Below are positions 46,195-59,200 of a stretch of 64,000 bases of DNA, piece by piece. The DNA lies in assembly GCA_004352715.1 (NCBI GenBank), contig SCFE01000070.1, positions 1,490,421 through 1,554,420 of the forward strand, in the 5' to 3' direction. Origin of the DNA: Hofstenia miamia (lineage: Eukaryota > Xenacoelomorpha > Acoela). The position numbers and the translations under genes are program-made. Within the stretch, counting starts at the first letter, position 1. The number at the start of each line of letters is the position of its first letter. The notes under the pieces were generated by a model. That model saw nothing but the letters and a program-made list of their open reading frames with translations, did not search any database and was not told the DNA's origin.

Positions 46195-48801
46195 ATATTT
46201 TTTGTATTATAACAGAATGAGATGAAATGGTTTCCACTATATTTGCATTTTTTGTATTTAGCATCTTACTGAAGGATCACGTACATCAGCCTAAAATGTT
46301 TTCATCGATCACTAGAGAGCCTTCATTTACGATTTTACGCAATTTAATGAGGGCCAATTTATGAAATTCTGACAAGTGAACGAAATCATAGAGGTTAAGT
46401 TAGGTTATCAGAAGTTCATTATATTATAGGCTATAATTTATAGCTGAACAGGGTTAGAATAAATACCATAAGGAAACTTGCAGGTCGAGTCATTTCGAGT
46501 TACTAACACCAGAACCACTTTCAACAGCAACATAGTGAAAGAATGCCAATGAGTAACATTTACTGTTTAAATAATATAATGCAGGAGGTTTTTTCTGAAA
46601 GGTTGATTTTAGGGGGAAGCAACTGCCCCCAAGTTGTGTTTTGTGGGCAGAAAAATATTGTGAACCAAGCCGCTGTCTTCTCTGCCCGCTCGCCAGCCTC
46701 CCGTTCACTATTGTACCCGAAGTCCACCCGATGATTAAATATAGACGAGAGTGACCTAAATTGCGTCTGATTTCTAACAAAAGTCTTAGAATACTGACGG
46801 GACTTTCAAATAAGAAAACTTTAAAAAAACATGTACAAAACACAAATATTCTGATAGATTTCTGGGAAAATATTGTACGCTCTTGCCTGACAGACCCTTT
46901 TTGGAGGACAACGGGTTGCCGTTGTCCTCATGCTCGTTATCCGACCACCCGCTGATTGCGGGCTTCGGGCCGCCAGACGAGCATCGGTCCCTCATTAAAC
47001 ACTAATGTCACTGACTGTATATACATTAAAACTTGAACTACAATACTTGAAATATCAGCGTTAAAACCGAGTACACCTAAAAATTGATTTTTTAACTTAG
47101 TGAATACAAATTGATTTAATAACCTAATAGAAAGTACTTTTATCTACTCGTTGTTTTGATAATCTCCACAATTAGCTATGACTAAAATTTCCCTACTTAG
47201 TTTTAGTGTTAATAACAGAAAAGGAGCTCTTTAATAATAAATTATTATTTTCCGAATTGTTAATACATAAAATGTTTTGAAAAATAATGAACTAAATTCA
47301 TCAGGTGATTTGGTTGTTATGAAAAAGGGTCGGATCAAATTTAGTCATACTAGCAAATATTTTTGTTAATTCAAATCCAGCCCTGATCTAAATATTTAGC
47401 ATTAATTCTTATATTATCCTTTGCTTTCAATCTTGCTGCGACAGTGTCGCTAATTATAGGACTTAAAAATAGAAACGTATCAGCTTCCGCAGGTTTTGTG
47501 AAGTTTTCAAGCTGTTATTGGAGTGATTTTTCAGTAATTTATATAAAAAGGTTAGCAATTATTTAGGCTTAATTAACTACGCATTCATTTTGGTAAATTC
47601 ATGAACAAGTGAACTTGGCAAATCATTCATTTTAAAAACTCTCAGTATAGAAGTAAAAATTAACAGTTTTCATTTTTTGTAAGTAGACCAAAAAAATTAA
47701 ATTTAGGTCGCCCAAAAAAATATGTTCTTAAGCTCGCATAATAGATTCAGAAATGTAGGGATTTTTAAGAAATCATATTGTATCCCTACAAAGACTGTAA
47801 ACTAAGGATTTCAAAAATATTTGTAATCTTTTATTTTTTAATATTTTTATATTTAAGACTGATACTGATTCTTCCAATATCATGGTGCTATGTTACCTGT
47901 ACTATTAACCGCATTCACGACCGGTATTGCTTACTAACGTTTCGAGCTAGGGCATGGATTACTCTAACAAAAGCAGTTCATGAGCATATAAATAATTTTG
48001 TGTGCTATGTAGATGTGTTGCGTATAGAATTAATGACCTATTGTTGAGATTGATTTTATTAGTCAAGTCGTCGATGTGACAAACTTGCCTTAAACGATAT
48101 TTTACACAAATTAGTAAATAATCAAGCAATGACTAGATAAATCAATATTATAGGCAAAAATAAAAGTAGTTCAGCAGCTTATGCTCAGCATTGTTTACCA
48201 AAGTAAATATATTCTTCACAAACAAAACTTTAGTCCTCATTTCTTCTTTTCATGACATCGGTCTCTGTTGAACTTTAAGATTTTCAAAAAGGCTCAGTGT
48301 TGGAGCCTCCTTAGAAAGTGTGCTGCTTTTAGAATAAAGTGAACATTATATATTTTGCACAAAATTATACACATGAACAATAGATGTATATTAATTTAGA
48401 AAATGCTCTTTAATAAAGAGTTTTTACTCGAAGCTTATTAGCTAGTAGAAGTCAATTTAATTTCATGAAAAGGGTTGTTGTTGAGACAATGGAACGCTGC
48501 TCCTGAAAAAACCTAAATGTATAGTCACTTTGACATTGAATATGTTAAAAGGCTCTATTCTACAATTGAACGTAATTGTAAATCAAAACCGTTAATGTTG
48601 AGACCAAAAATTCTTAGAATACCAAACAGTGCCAGTGAATTATAGAATTATACATTTTGACCCCTATGCCTTCTTGAATGTAACCCACGTGTTGCTAGAC
48701 ACAAATCATAATTTCTACAATTCGTGCATTTGATAAAATTTATTTTACCTTAGATATAGTAATTTGTCTTTGGTAATAATGCACCATTTTTAGCTCTACA
48801 A
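46195..48801. other. Upstream region of the Notum-like gene; one GC-rich structured patch
   Basis: Mostly AT-rich. Contains the palindrome-rich patch at 46904-46984, listed separately. The promoter of the gene should lie near 48300-48800, but no clear TATA box could be fixed. Confidence 0.45.
46904..46984. repeat. GC-rich nested hairpins
   Basis: A perfect 11-bp stem GAGGACAACGG/CCGTTGTCCTC with loop GTTG is followed by an 8-bp stem ATGCTCGT/ACGAGCAT. The latter encloses CCCGC-TGATT-GCGGG and a GGC-TTCG-GCC-like hairpin. Such a compact, GC-rich fold is exceptional in this AT-rich window. It may be a transposon end or a structured RNA. Confidence 0.7.
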
Positions 48802-48902
48802 ATGTTCTCCTACGCAAGCTTTTTTCTCTCTACTACTGTTTTCTTCATTCAATTGGCAGAATCAGTCACGAAAGTGGGTGACGTTGAGTATTGGTCAAGA
48901 GA
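48802..48902 (+). CDS. Notum-like gene, exon 1 (5' part; rest in gap)
   Basis: Opens with ATG after TCTACAA, then a hydrophobic signal segment of about 20 residues and TKVGDVEYWSR, cut by N at 48903. The near-identical inverted copy at 63442-63204 shows the rest and a GTAAGT donor. Confidence 0.85.
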
Positions 48903-51900
48903 NNNNNNNNNNNNNNNNNNNNNNNNNNNNNNNNNNNNNNNNNNNNNNNNNNNNNNNNNNNNNNNNNNNNNNNNNNNNNNNNNNNNNNNNNNNNNNNNNN
49001 NNNNNNNNNNNNNNNNNNNNNNNNNNNNNNNNNNNNNNNNNNNNNNNNNNNNNNNNNNNNNNNNNNNNNNNNNNNNNNNNNNNNNNNNNNNNNNNNNNNN
49101 NNNNNNNNNNNNNNNNNNNNNNNNNNNNNNNNNNNNNNNNNNNNNNNNNNNNNNNNNNNNNNNNNNNNNNNNNNNNNNNNNNNNNNNNNNNNNNNNNNNN
49201 NNNNNNNNNNNNNNNNNNNNNNNNNNNNNNNNNNNNNNNNNNNNNNNNNNNNNNNNNNNNNNNNNNNNNNNNNNNNNNNNNNNNNNNNNNNNNNNNNNNN
49301 NNNNNNNNNNNNNNNNNNNNNNNNNNNNNNNNNNNNNNNNNNNNNNNNNNNNNNNNNNNNNNNNNNNNNNNNNNNNNNNNNNNNNNNNNNNNNNNNNNNN
49401 NNNNNNNNNNNNNNNNNNNNNNNNNNNNNNNNNNNNNNNNNNNNNNNNNNNNNNNNNNNNNNNNNNNNNNNNNNNNNNNNNNNNNNNNNNNNNNNNNNNN
49501 NNNNNNNNNNNNNNNNNNNNNNNNNNNNNNNNNNNNNNNNNNNNNNNNNNNNNNNNNNNNNNNNNNNNNNNNNNNNNNNNNNNNNNNNNNNNNNNNNNNN
49601 NNNNNNNNNNNNNNNNNNNNNNNNNNNNNNNNNNNNNNNNNNNNNNNNNNNNNNNNNNNNNNNNNNNNNNNNNNNNNNNNNNNNNNNNNNNNNNNNNNNN
49701 NNNNNNNNNNNNNNNNNNNNNNNNNNNNNNNNNNNNNNNNNNNNNNNNNNNNNNNNNNNNNNNNNNNNNNNNNNNNNNNNNNNNNNNNNNNNNNNNNNNN
49801 NNNNNNNNNNNNNNNNNNNNNNNNNNNNNNNNNNNNNNNNNNNNNNNNNNNNNNNNNNNNNNNNNNNNNNNNNNNNNNNNNNNNNNNNNNNNNNNNNNNN
49901 NNATATATATTTGAAATGAAGGAGTTGAGTAATAGCAATTACGTTTTCACATCCCAATGGGACCTCACGTATCCCCACTCCTGCTTCTAACAGAATTAAA
50001 TACTAACTCAATTTTTAATAACGCGCATGACAGTTATATACAACATTCGGTTAAATAAAGATAAACAAAAACAGATTAAGCAGACCTAAGCGAACTAAAG
50101 CAAAGAAGAAACAAAAGAAAACAAACTAAAACAACTCAAGCGCTTTTTTATCGGGCGATAAACCCTTATCGACGCCACAATATGTATAATATTTATTAGA
50201 GACCACTCTGCTAAATTAGACAAATATTTTTGTAAAATCTGGAATTTTTCAACGTGTTTGCAAAGTAGACATTGCTTTAGAAGTCCAGACGCACTAGTGT
50301 ATGTTGTTAAGTGTGTAGAAAGTTAATATTCAATTTGATCTAGCATACAATTTATATTTTATGTGTTTTTCAAAGTGAAATTTATGTTTTTTTTCAAAGT
50401 GAAATTTAGAATTTACTTTTTAGGATACGTATGAGATTGAAAAAATCCTCGAAGGATGCTGTACCTCCATATTTTGAATAGAAAAATAGAAGTTCCTGTG
50501 GTTATATCGAATGTTGTGTATACGCTTATGTGAGCACTTATCTAAATAATGATTTTGCATAAGTGCCTAAATTTCATAGATACTAAATGTACTATCAATG
50601 TATGTAGGCCTTAAAATCAGTGAATACTTCATTTTCCTAGAAACTTAACGAATACGAAAATTTAGGTATTATTATGCAAAGTCTCCAAAGAGCAGACGTT
50701 GGATTGTATTTTTGGATGGAGGCGGATTTTGCAGTACAGTTGAAGAATGCCACAAACGTGCAAACAAGTCTATTCGATTTGTATCATCCAAGAAAAATTC
50801 CAACAGAGTGGAAGGTAAACAAACTCAAAACGTAAATAGATGTTTCACAATAATATATAAATCAATTCTCATTTAGAGTATAATATTGAAATTTGATTAA
50901 GTTAGGAGTAAGGACGCAATATATTATCCTATACTACTTGGAGTTCCTAATTTCTATGCAGGGGGCAGTTGAGGAAGATAAGCTTATAACGAATCACCCA
51001 AAAGCATGTACTTCTTTAAAGTAGAGACGTCCATGCTAAAAGAATAGAAATTATTCAGGTGTTATTTCTAGGATATATTAATCCAACTGTTGTATTTTAT
51101 TAGTTTAGAATTTAAGCCTAAAACTTTGTTGTAAATTTTCACCATTGGAATAAGATTTGATGCTAGTTGCTTTGCTACAGTTAACTGTACTTTTTTGATG
51201 GGACAGAATTATTTTAATCGAGATTTGAGAGCAATCTTCAGATAGAATATTGTCATTTTGTGGTCATAGGGATTTCTTAAGATTAATATTTAAGAAATTT
51301 TCAAAAATAACGTAACCACAAGTGAAAGGAAGGTTTTGTTTGAAGCAGCGTTGAGCTAGTGATATTTGACATACTACTTTAGAAAGGATTCCCTGGACTA
51401 AACCTAGATGCCCATAATTTATATTGCATAGAAGATTACACAAAGTTCCAAGATTTCTTCATACTCTTCATTTGAAAGTTGAAGAGTGTTAAAATTGTAT
51501 TATTTTGATATGGTAATATTTTGTAAGATATACTATAAAAATACAAAAAAGCACAAGATACAAACTGCTGGTGATGAATTCGAACAACCTAGTATCCAAA
51601 CTTTGCACAAAACAGAAAAACTCGAAACTAAATTCGATACCGGGTTGACTCTGAAAAATCTAGTGTAAACATGGAGCGCATATAGGAATTTCTGAGGGGG
51701 TTATCTTAATTGTGATCAAGCTTATTGTAAAAATTACTTTCAGATCCTTAAAAAAACTATCAAAATATTGCAAAAATTCGCCCTTAAAATGCATTTTACC
51801 ATCTCAGTTCTTGATTGTCGAAAAATTTTTATGAAATATATTCTTAAACAAAAATGACCAATGTTGGAAATCTGTCTAGAGAATTGCTTTATGTCACTGG

Positions 51901-54900
51901 TATCTACCCCCTCAAATATGTGCAAGAAAATTTTATTATTATATACAGTTAACGTCGTAGTTTAATTGTAGCACGTATTATTACACTAAGCAATATCATT
52001 ATTTATTCAATATAACTGTACTAGCTATATTTGAAGACAAATGAGAAAGGCCGACTTGATTCAAATTCCCAACAGCCTCGATTATATACAAAAAACTGAA
52101 AAATAAATGGCAATTAAATTTAAGTTTTTTATGCAACTTATTAAGTTTTGATTCATAAAGGGAGTGCGTGTTTACCCCTGCTGCTTGCAAATTTTAAAGA
52201 GTCATCAGCATTGGTCTCAAATTATAAAAGTTAGCTATTCAATCAAATAGATCCCTAAGAGCAATGTCTTATCAGTTATCATAAATAACTCTATCTTGGA
52301 TTATAGAGAGCGAGTCAATCATTGATTGTGTAAATTACATGTAGCTTGAAGTTATCAAAGATAATTTTTAAATTAAATTATATTTTCGACAACTATGCTA
52401 CATGTTTACTTGGAAAGCATTAAGAATTAAAAATTAATGAAAAATACAAAGGTATGAGAGCACGGGTGATAATCGTATTGGATCTCAGCTTCATTTCATT
52501 TTCTTAGAAAAAAATGCACATCAGTGTAAGGCTAAACACATGATTCAATTTTTTTAAATTGTAGAATTCAAGGATTGTATATGCTAGATTGATTTTCTTT
52601 TATCATATTTAAGAAAAATTTTTATCTTAAATTTTATTTAAAAATAAAAGAAAGTTTAAATACATGTATATTATAAACTACCATTGAAAATGTCTGCAAA
52701 CAAGGATTTATTCTTATGGATAGGCGGGTACTGCGCATGCCATTTCTTCGCGGGTGTTAGCTATTCTCCAGTGTTATCATAAAGACACTTATGAACTATA
52801 AATAAAGTAATTTTAAAATCCAACTTTTATCAGCAAATATGTTCAGAATAGTTATATATGCTGATTGCATTTCTAACTCTTTTTTGAATCAAATGAAATC
52901 CTTAAATTTTTCGAAATTACATGTATGAAGTCTAAATTTAGTGGAATCCATTGTCCTTGAAATTATTTATTGTCAAATAAAAGTATTTGATGATTTTATG
53001 TTGTTCGATGCTTTTATGTTATTGGAACGTTTGAATTCATCCATCATATACTTTTACAACTGAAACCCACATTTACTAATGAATTGGGAATAGTTCGCTG
53101 GAAAAACCTGAAATCACTGTTTATATAAATGATCAACAAAATCCCACTGTAAAATCGGTAACCGAGCAAAATTTTCATGAATTGCTATTATTTAGTCACA
53201 ATAATTTGTTAAATGCATGTTAAGATTATTTTCAGATGGATTAATGACACCTATTAGTCACATTTTTGCTCATTTAGAGATGTTTACAATGGGAATAGTT
53301 TGCAATTGTAAACAAATCCGATAATATAATCAAAATGACAATCTACTAATTAATTCAATATGAAACTCTTTGGGTATTGGAATCTTATCGATTTAATTCG
53401 TTTGCAATTTAGTAAATCTATTCAAATTTTTGAATGTCTTATATTTATATGGTATTTAATTTGGGAACAGTTCACAACAACGAATGTGATTGCCTAAAAT
53501 GAACCAATATTTCCAGTGGCTTTAAGATACTTTAAGCTATATATTATTTTGTGATTTACTGTCTGGGCTTAAGTATAATTTTGTTTCGCTTTTCATTATT
53601 AATATGATATATTATATTTTAATTATCTACTGCGCTAAGTTAGCCGAACTAAAGCGGCATTTGTTTAGGAAATGGTATTTTGGAAATGACGTATGACAAC
53701 TCCAACATGTTTTGGCGCTCAAATATGATGTAAGATATTTCTTCAATTGTGAAATTTATATAGTGTTTAGCTACATTCCTTACTGCTCAAGCGATATGTA
53801 TTTGGGCAACACACATAAAGCATCTGTAGCAGGTAGATATAAGGCTTCATGAAAATAGAAACGTTTCTTTGCATTTCTTCAATTTTGAATTATTACTAAT
53901 TTTTTTAATAAAATCACTTTAACAGATAATTCGCGGTATGACAATATCTGAATTTTGTTATTAAACTACATTTCAACCTTTTTGTAAAGTTCAAAAATTC
54001 TAAATTTGAAATACCACAATCCTTAAATGAGCAGTTTATAATCCATTATAAATTGAAATAATAACCTCTAATTTCTGGTTTATGCTGGTTAAGTTTCTTA
54101 TAGGAGTAGAATAACTTAAGTACAGAGATATTACTGAAGCTTTCATTGAACTGATTTAATTTTTCAATAACTAGAAAAATTGGTAGCGTAAACATAATGA
54201 GGACTTTTGCAGCTAGCGCAGATATATGTTCTATTTGTTTATTAAGCGTCTTTTGAATTAACAAACGTTTACTCAAATTTATTATTGAAATCATTTTGGA
54301 AGACTCCTTCTTGGAAAATGTAAAAGCTAAAAATTTTTTTAAATGTAATTTATTTGATTTTTGGTTCACAAATATACTTGTTTTATCACAGAAAGATGTG
54401 AATGGGTAAACATAAAAAGTTAATTAATGTTTGTTTAAATGCTTCAATACATACACATATATCCATCCTATGCTGTTCGTTGTATCCCAAACTATCTAAG
54501 TGGATGTGAAAATTCAGAAATAGAGCATAATGTATAATGTTATGTTCTCTTGAACATCCTGGTTAATATCATTCTAGCAAGCTTAACAATTCTACAACCT
54601 GATCATAAATGTGAAATGTAGTTTCTAGGCAGCTGGCGGAGATGAGGCAGTTTCAGAGTGCTCTGTTTGATATGTAGTTATGTATCACATATACCCTGTA
54701 CATTTAGTAATAAATTGACTCCAGGGATAGAACACTACCGCATAAATTCTTAATGACGATCGTTTATAGGTAGAAAAGGAATTATATATGGAATCAATGC
54801 CATATTGAGGTATTATAAAATTGTAATGAAAGAGATTAGCAGCTATATTTGAAATCCGCAAAGATTAAAGAGTTATAATAGGCTCTCAATTTACTATAGA

Positions 54901-56227
54901 GTGACGCAATTTTCCATATATATTGCCAATCAATCGAGGAAATATTAGTTGATGGTTTTAATTGCATAAATTGTTACTAAATCTTCTAAATATCAATAGA
55001 CATAAACTAGTTAAACCTTACAGACTAAGTTTTTGTAGTGCTTAAACTAAATTCCAAAGCAATGATCCCGCAATGATAAATTCTATGAAAATCAATTATT
55101 TTTAATAGAGACCCTTATAAGGGTTTATTTGTTAATAATCTAGTATTTGTTAGGTAAAAGGCTGCAATGGATAGTGTATGTCACTGAATTCTTGGTTGCC
55201 ATTATATATATATATATATATATATTGTAAAAAATTTTATTCAAATTATAGATTTTTAAAAGTATTAACATAAATTTGTAGAAATGGTTTTCTACATATG
55301 TATAATATATAAAATTTAGGCTATCATTTCATGGGATCACAAATCGTAATGAAAACGATTATGGAGTTAATTAATCACGGTATGGGAACCAAAAAGAACA
55401 CGCAATTATTTCTTACAGGGAGCAGGTATGCCTTCTTTATTTTATATACCAATTATTACATTATTTCATGCATGTAAAATTCTTAAAAATAAACCCTAGG
55501 GCATCTCCTTGTTGATTCAAGCAATATATGCTGCTGCTATTCTAACCTAAGCCTTTGGAAAACTAGTAGAATAGATTTTTTACCGCTATTCAGCTTCTAA
55601 AAGGGGATATATTAGGAAGAAAGATTCCCTACAAAGTTTCACCCGATCAGAAAAGTGATATCCCCAATTTCCCAAGAGCTCAAAATAGTCTGCAAACAAG
55701 GTTATGCACAATTTGAAACTAGCTATGAGACTCAGGCTTCTACAGAAAAATAACCCATCTCAAGCATTTCATAGATGAGTTTGTGCTGCCATATTTAATG
55801 ATTATTGGTTTTGATTAAATTAAGCCATTATCTTTTGTTATCTTTAGACGAATAATGAAAAAGGAGCTAATTAATTAATAGTATCAATAAACTTTCAAAT
55901 GTTCAGTCATTATAGCTATAAAGGTTAGGATATAAGAGTCAGAGCAAATTTATTGCGCATTATATGTATACAAGATCTACAAACTAACACATGACAAAAG
56001 AAAATAAACGAACAAATTACTACAAATTAATATGTACAATATATAATAATATAGTCAATGTTTGAGTGGATGTTTGTGTAGGTGCTCAATGTTGAATGTA
56101 TGTTTCAAATGCATGAAGTGTATTACCGTCCCCTAATGTATACTGTTTTATTAGAAGAGACTGCTTGAATTTTTTTCTAAACTTTTTATAGTTTTTTTCT
56201 ATTCGCGTTTCATAATCTAAATTATTN

Positions 56228-56259
<32 letters not shown>

Positions 56260-59200
56260 TACTGGAAAAAAGAATTCGATCACCCATGATTTGTCATAAA
56301 TATTTCTAAGATATGGACGCCAAAGATGTGATAGGTATTTTTTAATTAGATTTGGTGTTGCAGAAAGAGTAATTCATCAATATTGCGAGATAATTGTCAC
56401 TGTTTACTTTAAATCTCAAGGAAAAATGCTAAAATACTTTAAGTTCCCCAAACTTTTCTTGAAAAATGTATTCGGCCACTTCAGGCCAAATAAGAGAAAA
56501 TGTAAAAAATTTGATTGGTTCAGCTTTTTTCAGTTTATTTATATTGAAAATGTCTAATAACAGTCTTACTTCGCCATATGTGATGCCTGGTTACGTACCT
56601 CTTGCCATCCGCAAATTGATTATCTCCAAATATTTGGAAATGATGAGTCAACGTAATATAGCCCGACTTGTAGAACGACCTCGAAGTACTGTCGAGGATA
56701 TCATCAGATGTCTCACTTCTCAAAACATCATTGTCCCCAAGCTAAAATCCGGAAGACCAAAGAAATCCTCAAAAGAAATGAAAAACTTCTTCCACTATAA
56801 TAGGGTTGCTATCCTTGCTGACTGGCCTGGCCAATCTTCAGACCTTAACATTATCGAAAATATTAGAAAGATGTCAAATATCAATTGGACAGCATACTCA
56901 TCACACTGAAGACGATCTGTGGAGCGCAATAAAGAAAGAATCTTATGCAATTTCCAACAGCTTATTGAAAAACTTTTTACTTCAATACCTGATCGCCTAG
57001 AAGTTGTTATTCGTTCAAAGGGACACCCTACAACATTTTAAAAATGAAAATTTTGTTGCTGAGTGCTTATATTGCATCAATTATTCATTTATGTATTGTA
57101 TTTTGAATTTACTTTTTTTCGGATTTCCTGCTTATTTATTTAAATTTTATCAGGTGGCCAAATACATTTTTCCAATACAAGTTTTCTAATTTTGATTAAA
57201 AATTAATAGCCAATTGTTCTTCTACATATTTTATGATATTAGACATACAGATTTTCCTTTCTCAATCAAAGTAAAACTTAGTTATAATTTTAGGCACACT
57301 CTATCCAATGAATGTTCAATATTTAATCGAAATAGCAAGATCGTCGAATACATATTTCCAGTACTGTATATATATTATTGACAAAAATATTAATGCATCG
57401 CATATGTATATTGATTATTGACAAAAATATTAATGCATCGCATATGTAAGTGTCCAATTATGTTGTAATTCTATTCATACGTTCATAAAAACTGTCAATT
57501 AATTGAAAGTTTAGTGCCGGGGGAATTGGAGTTCTTGCAAATATTGATCGCATTGCAATGAAATTGAAAAGAATGAAAAAAGGAAACATAATCGTCAGAG
57601 GAATCGTTGACTCCGCTTGGTATCTTCCACTCGCGAAAACATGTTCTATGAGCCAGAAGAACTGCTTAACCGAAAGTGGAATGAAGAAAGCAATGCATGC
57701 TTGGCGAGGAAGATATCCTCAATACTGCAATCAGAAGAATGTAAATTGTCTGTATGGGGTTTCCTCAGTGCAGCACATTAAGTGTAAAAATTTATTTTAA
57801 TTAATCTCGTCCCTAAACTGCCCATTTTTATCCATAAACATACTGTCAGCTTTGTCAAAAATTTCAAAAACTTTTATCTTTGCATATTATATGAGAGAGA
57901 CGTATATTTATAAAAAATATGGACACATCTATGTTAAATGTGCACCCGTGTTATGGTAAAACTTTTGTGCTCATAATGATTTATGTGCCTAGAGTATGTA
58001 AAATTATTAATTTAAAATCAAATTTCTGATTTTTTGAAAAAACCAAAGTTGAGGAAATAATGCCGTAAAAGCTCTTCGGAACAACAACTATACTCAAATG
58101 TTGTTTTTACTGTAGGCTTCCCACCCGCATGAACCTATTTTACTCTAAAGGCAGAGGAAATGAACCAGAGAACTCAATCAAAATCTGCTAGAATAGGTTC
58201 GAGGAGACAATTCCCTACTCAGTGATGGCTTCATTTTCTGGATTTTTTTATTAGGTTGTGAGCTAGGACTGCTTAAATATTTTTAAAGTAAACGAACATA
58301 CATTGGAAAAAAATGCCAAATGAAATTAAATGTATTAAAATATATTTTAAAAATGTTTTATTTCTTAACTGTAATTATACAGGCGACAACCTCTGACTTT
58401 GAACACAGTGCACGTGGACTGGACTTACACAATGTAGTTGTTGTTCCCATGGACATTAGACGGAATTAGTATCTAAACAGTAGAGATGAAAAAAATCTTA
58501 TTTGCATGTACTCGAGGCAAAAGAATAAATTTTAAGACAAATCTTCATCATTGCATGAGCAGACCCAACAATGTTTTTAGAGGCTTCGATAAAACTGTTC
58601 AAAAATGTGGACTAATAGATTTGTTACTTAAAAGTAAGACTAGTAGACTTAGGGTTAAAGTTCGATTTACATCTAACCAGCACAATATATATATATTGAA
58701 ATTTCAATTCATTTTTTTAAAATTTACTTTGAAAAATGTCTCTAGATTATATTTCAAGTTTTATATTAGAACTTAATAAAATCATACTTTAAATGGGCAA
58801 CGGTAGTTTTTGGCTGTCTACCTAATGATTGGAAGAAAATTCGCTATTTTCTATAATTTAACCATGGAAGAATAGCCAACTTGAATATTGGTTATTCAGA
58901 ACCGAAAAATAATTATATTAAGAAACTTAACAAAATTTATCATTTTTAGCTTTAAATATTGATGATTGAATTTACATTGCTAAATATCCATGTTTTTTAT
59001 TGTCTTTCCATGACTACTGCAATTCATTTATTGTATCAAATAATGAGAATTATAAATATTACTTAATGATATATTAAATTTAGCGCCATTATTTATTATA
59101 CAGAATCAATTTGATATTGAACAGATGGCGTTAAAGGGAATTTGGCCTCCTGATAACTATGAAAAATTGGCAAGGCTAAAAGAAGTCGGAGAAGAAGTGC

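Noticed and set aside
46490-46995. Minus-strand frames of 117 and 69 codons
   Set aside because: Composition follows the GC-rich palindromes; no protein family recognised.
47778-48047. 89-codon plus-strand frame upstream of the Notum-like gene
   Set aside because: Hydrophobic low-complexity start and no known motif; not linked in phase to exon 1.
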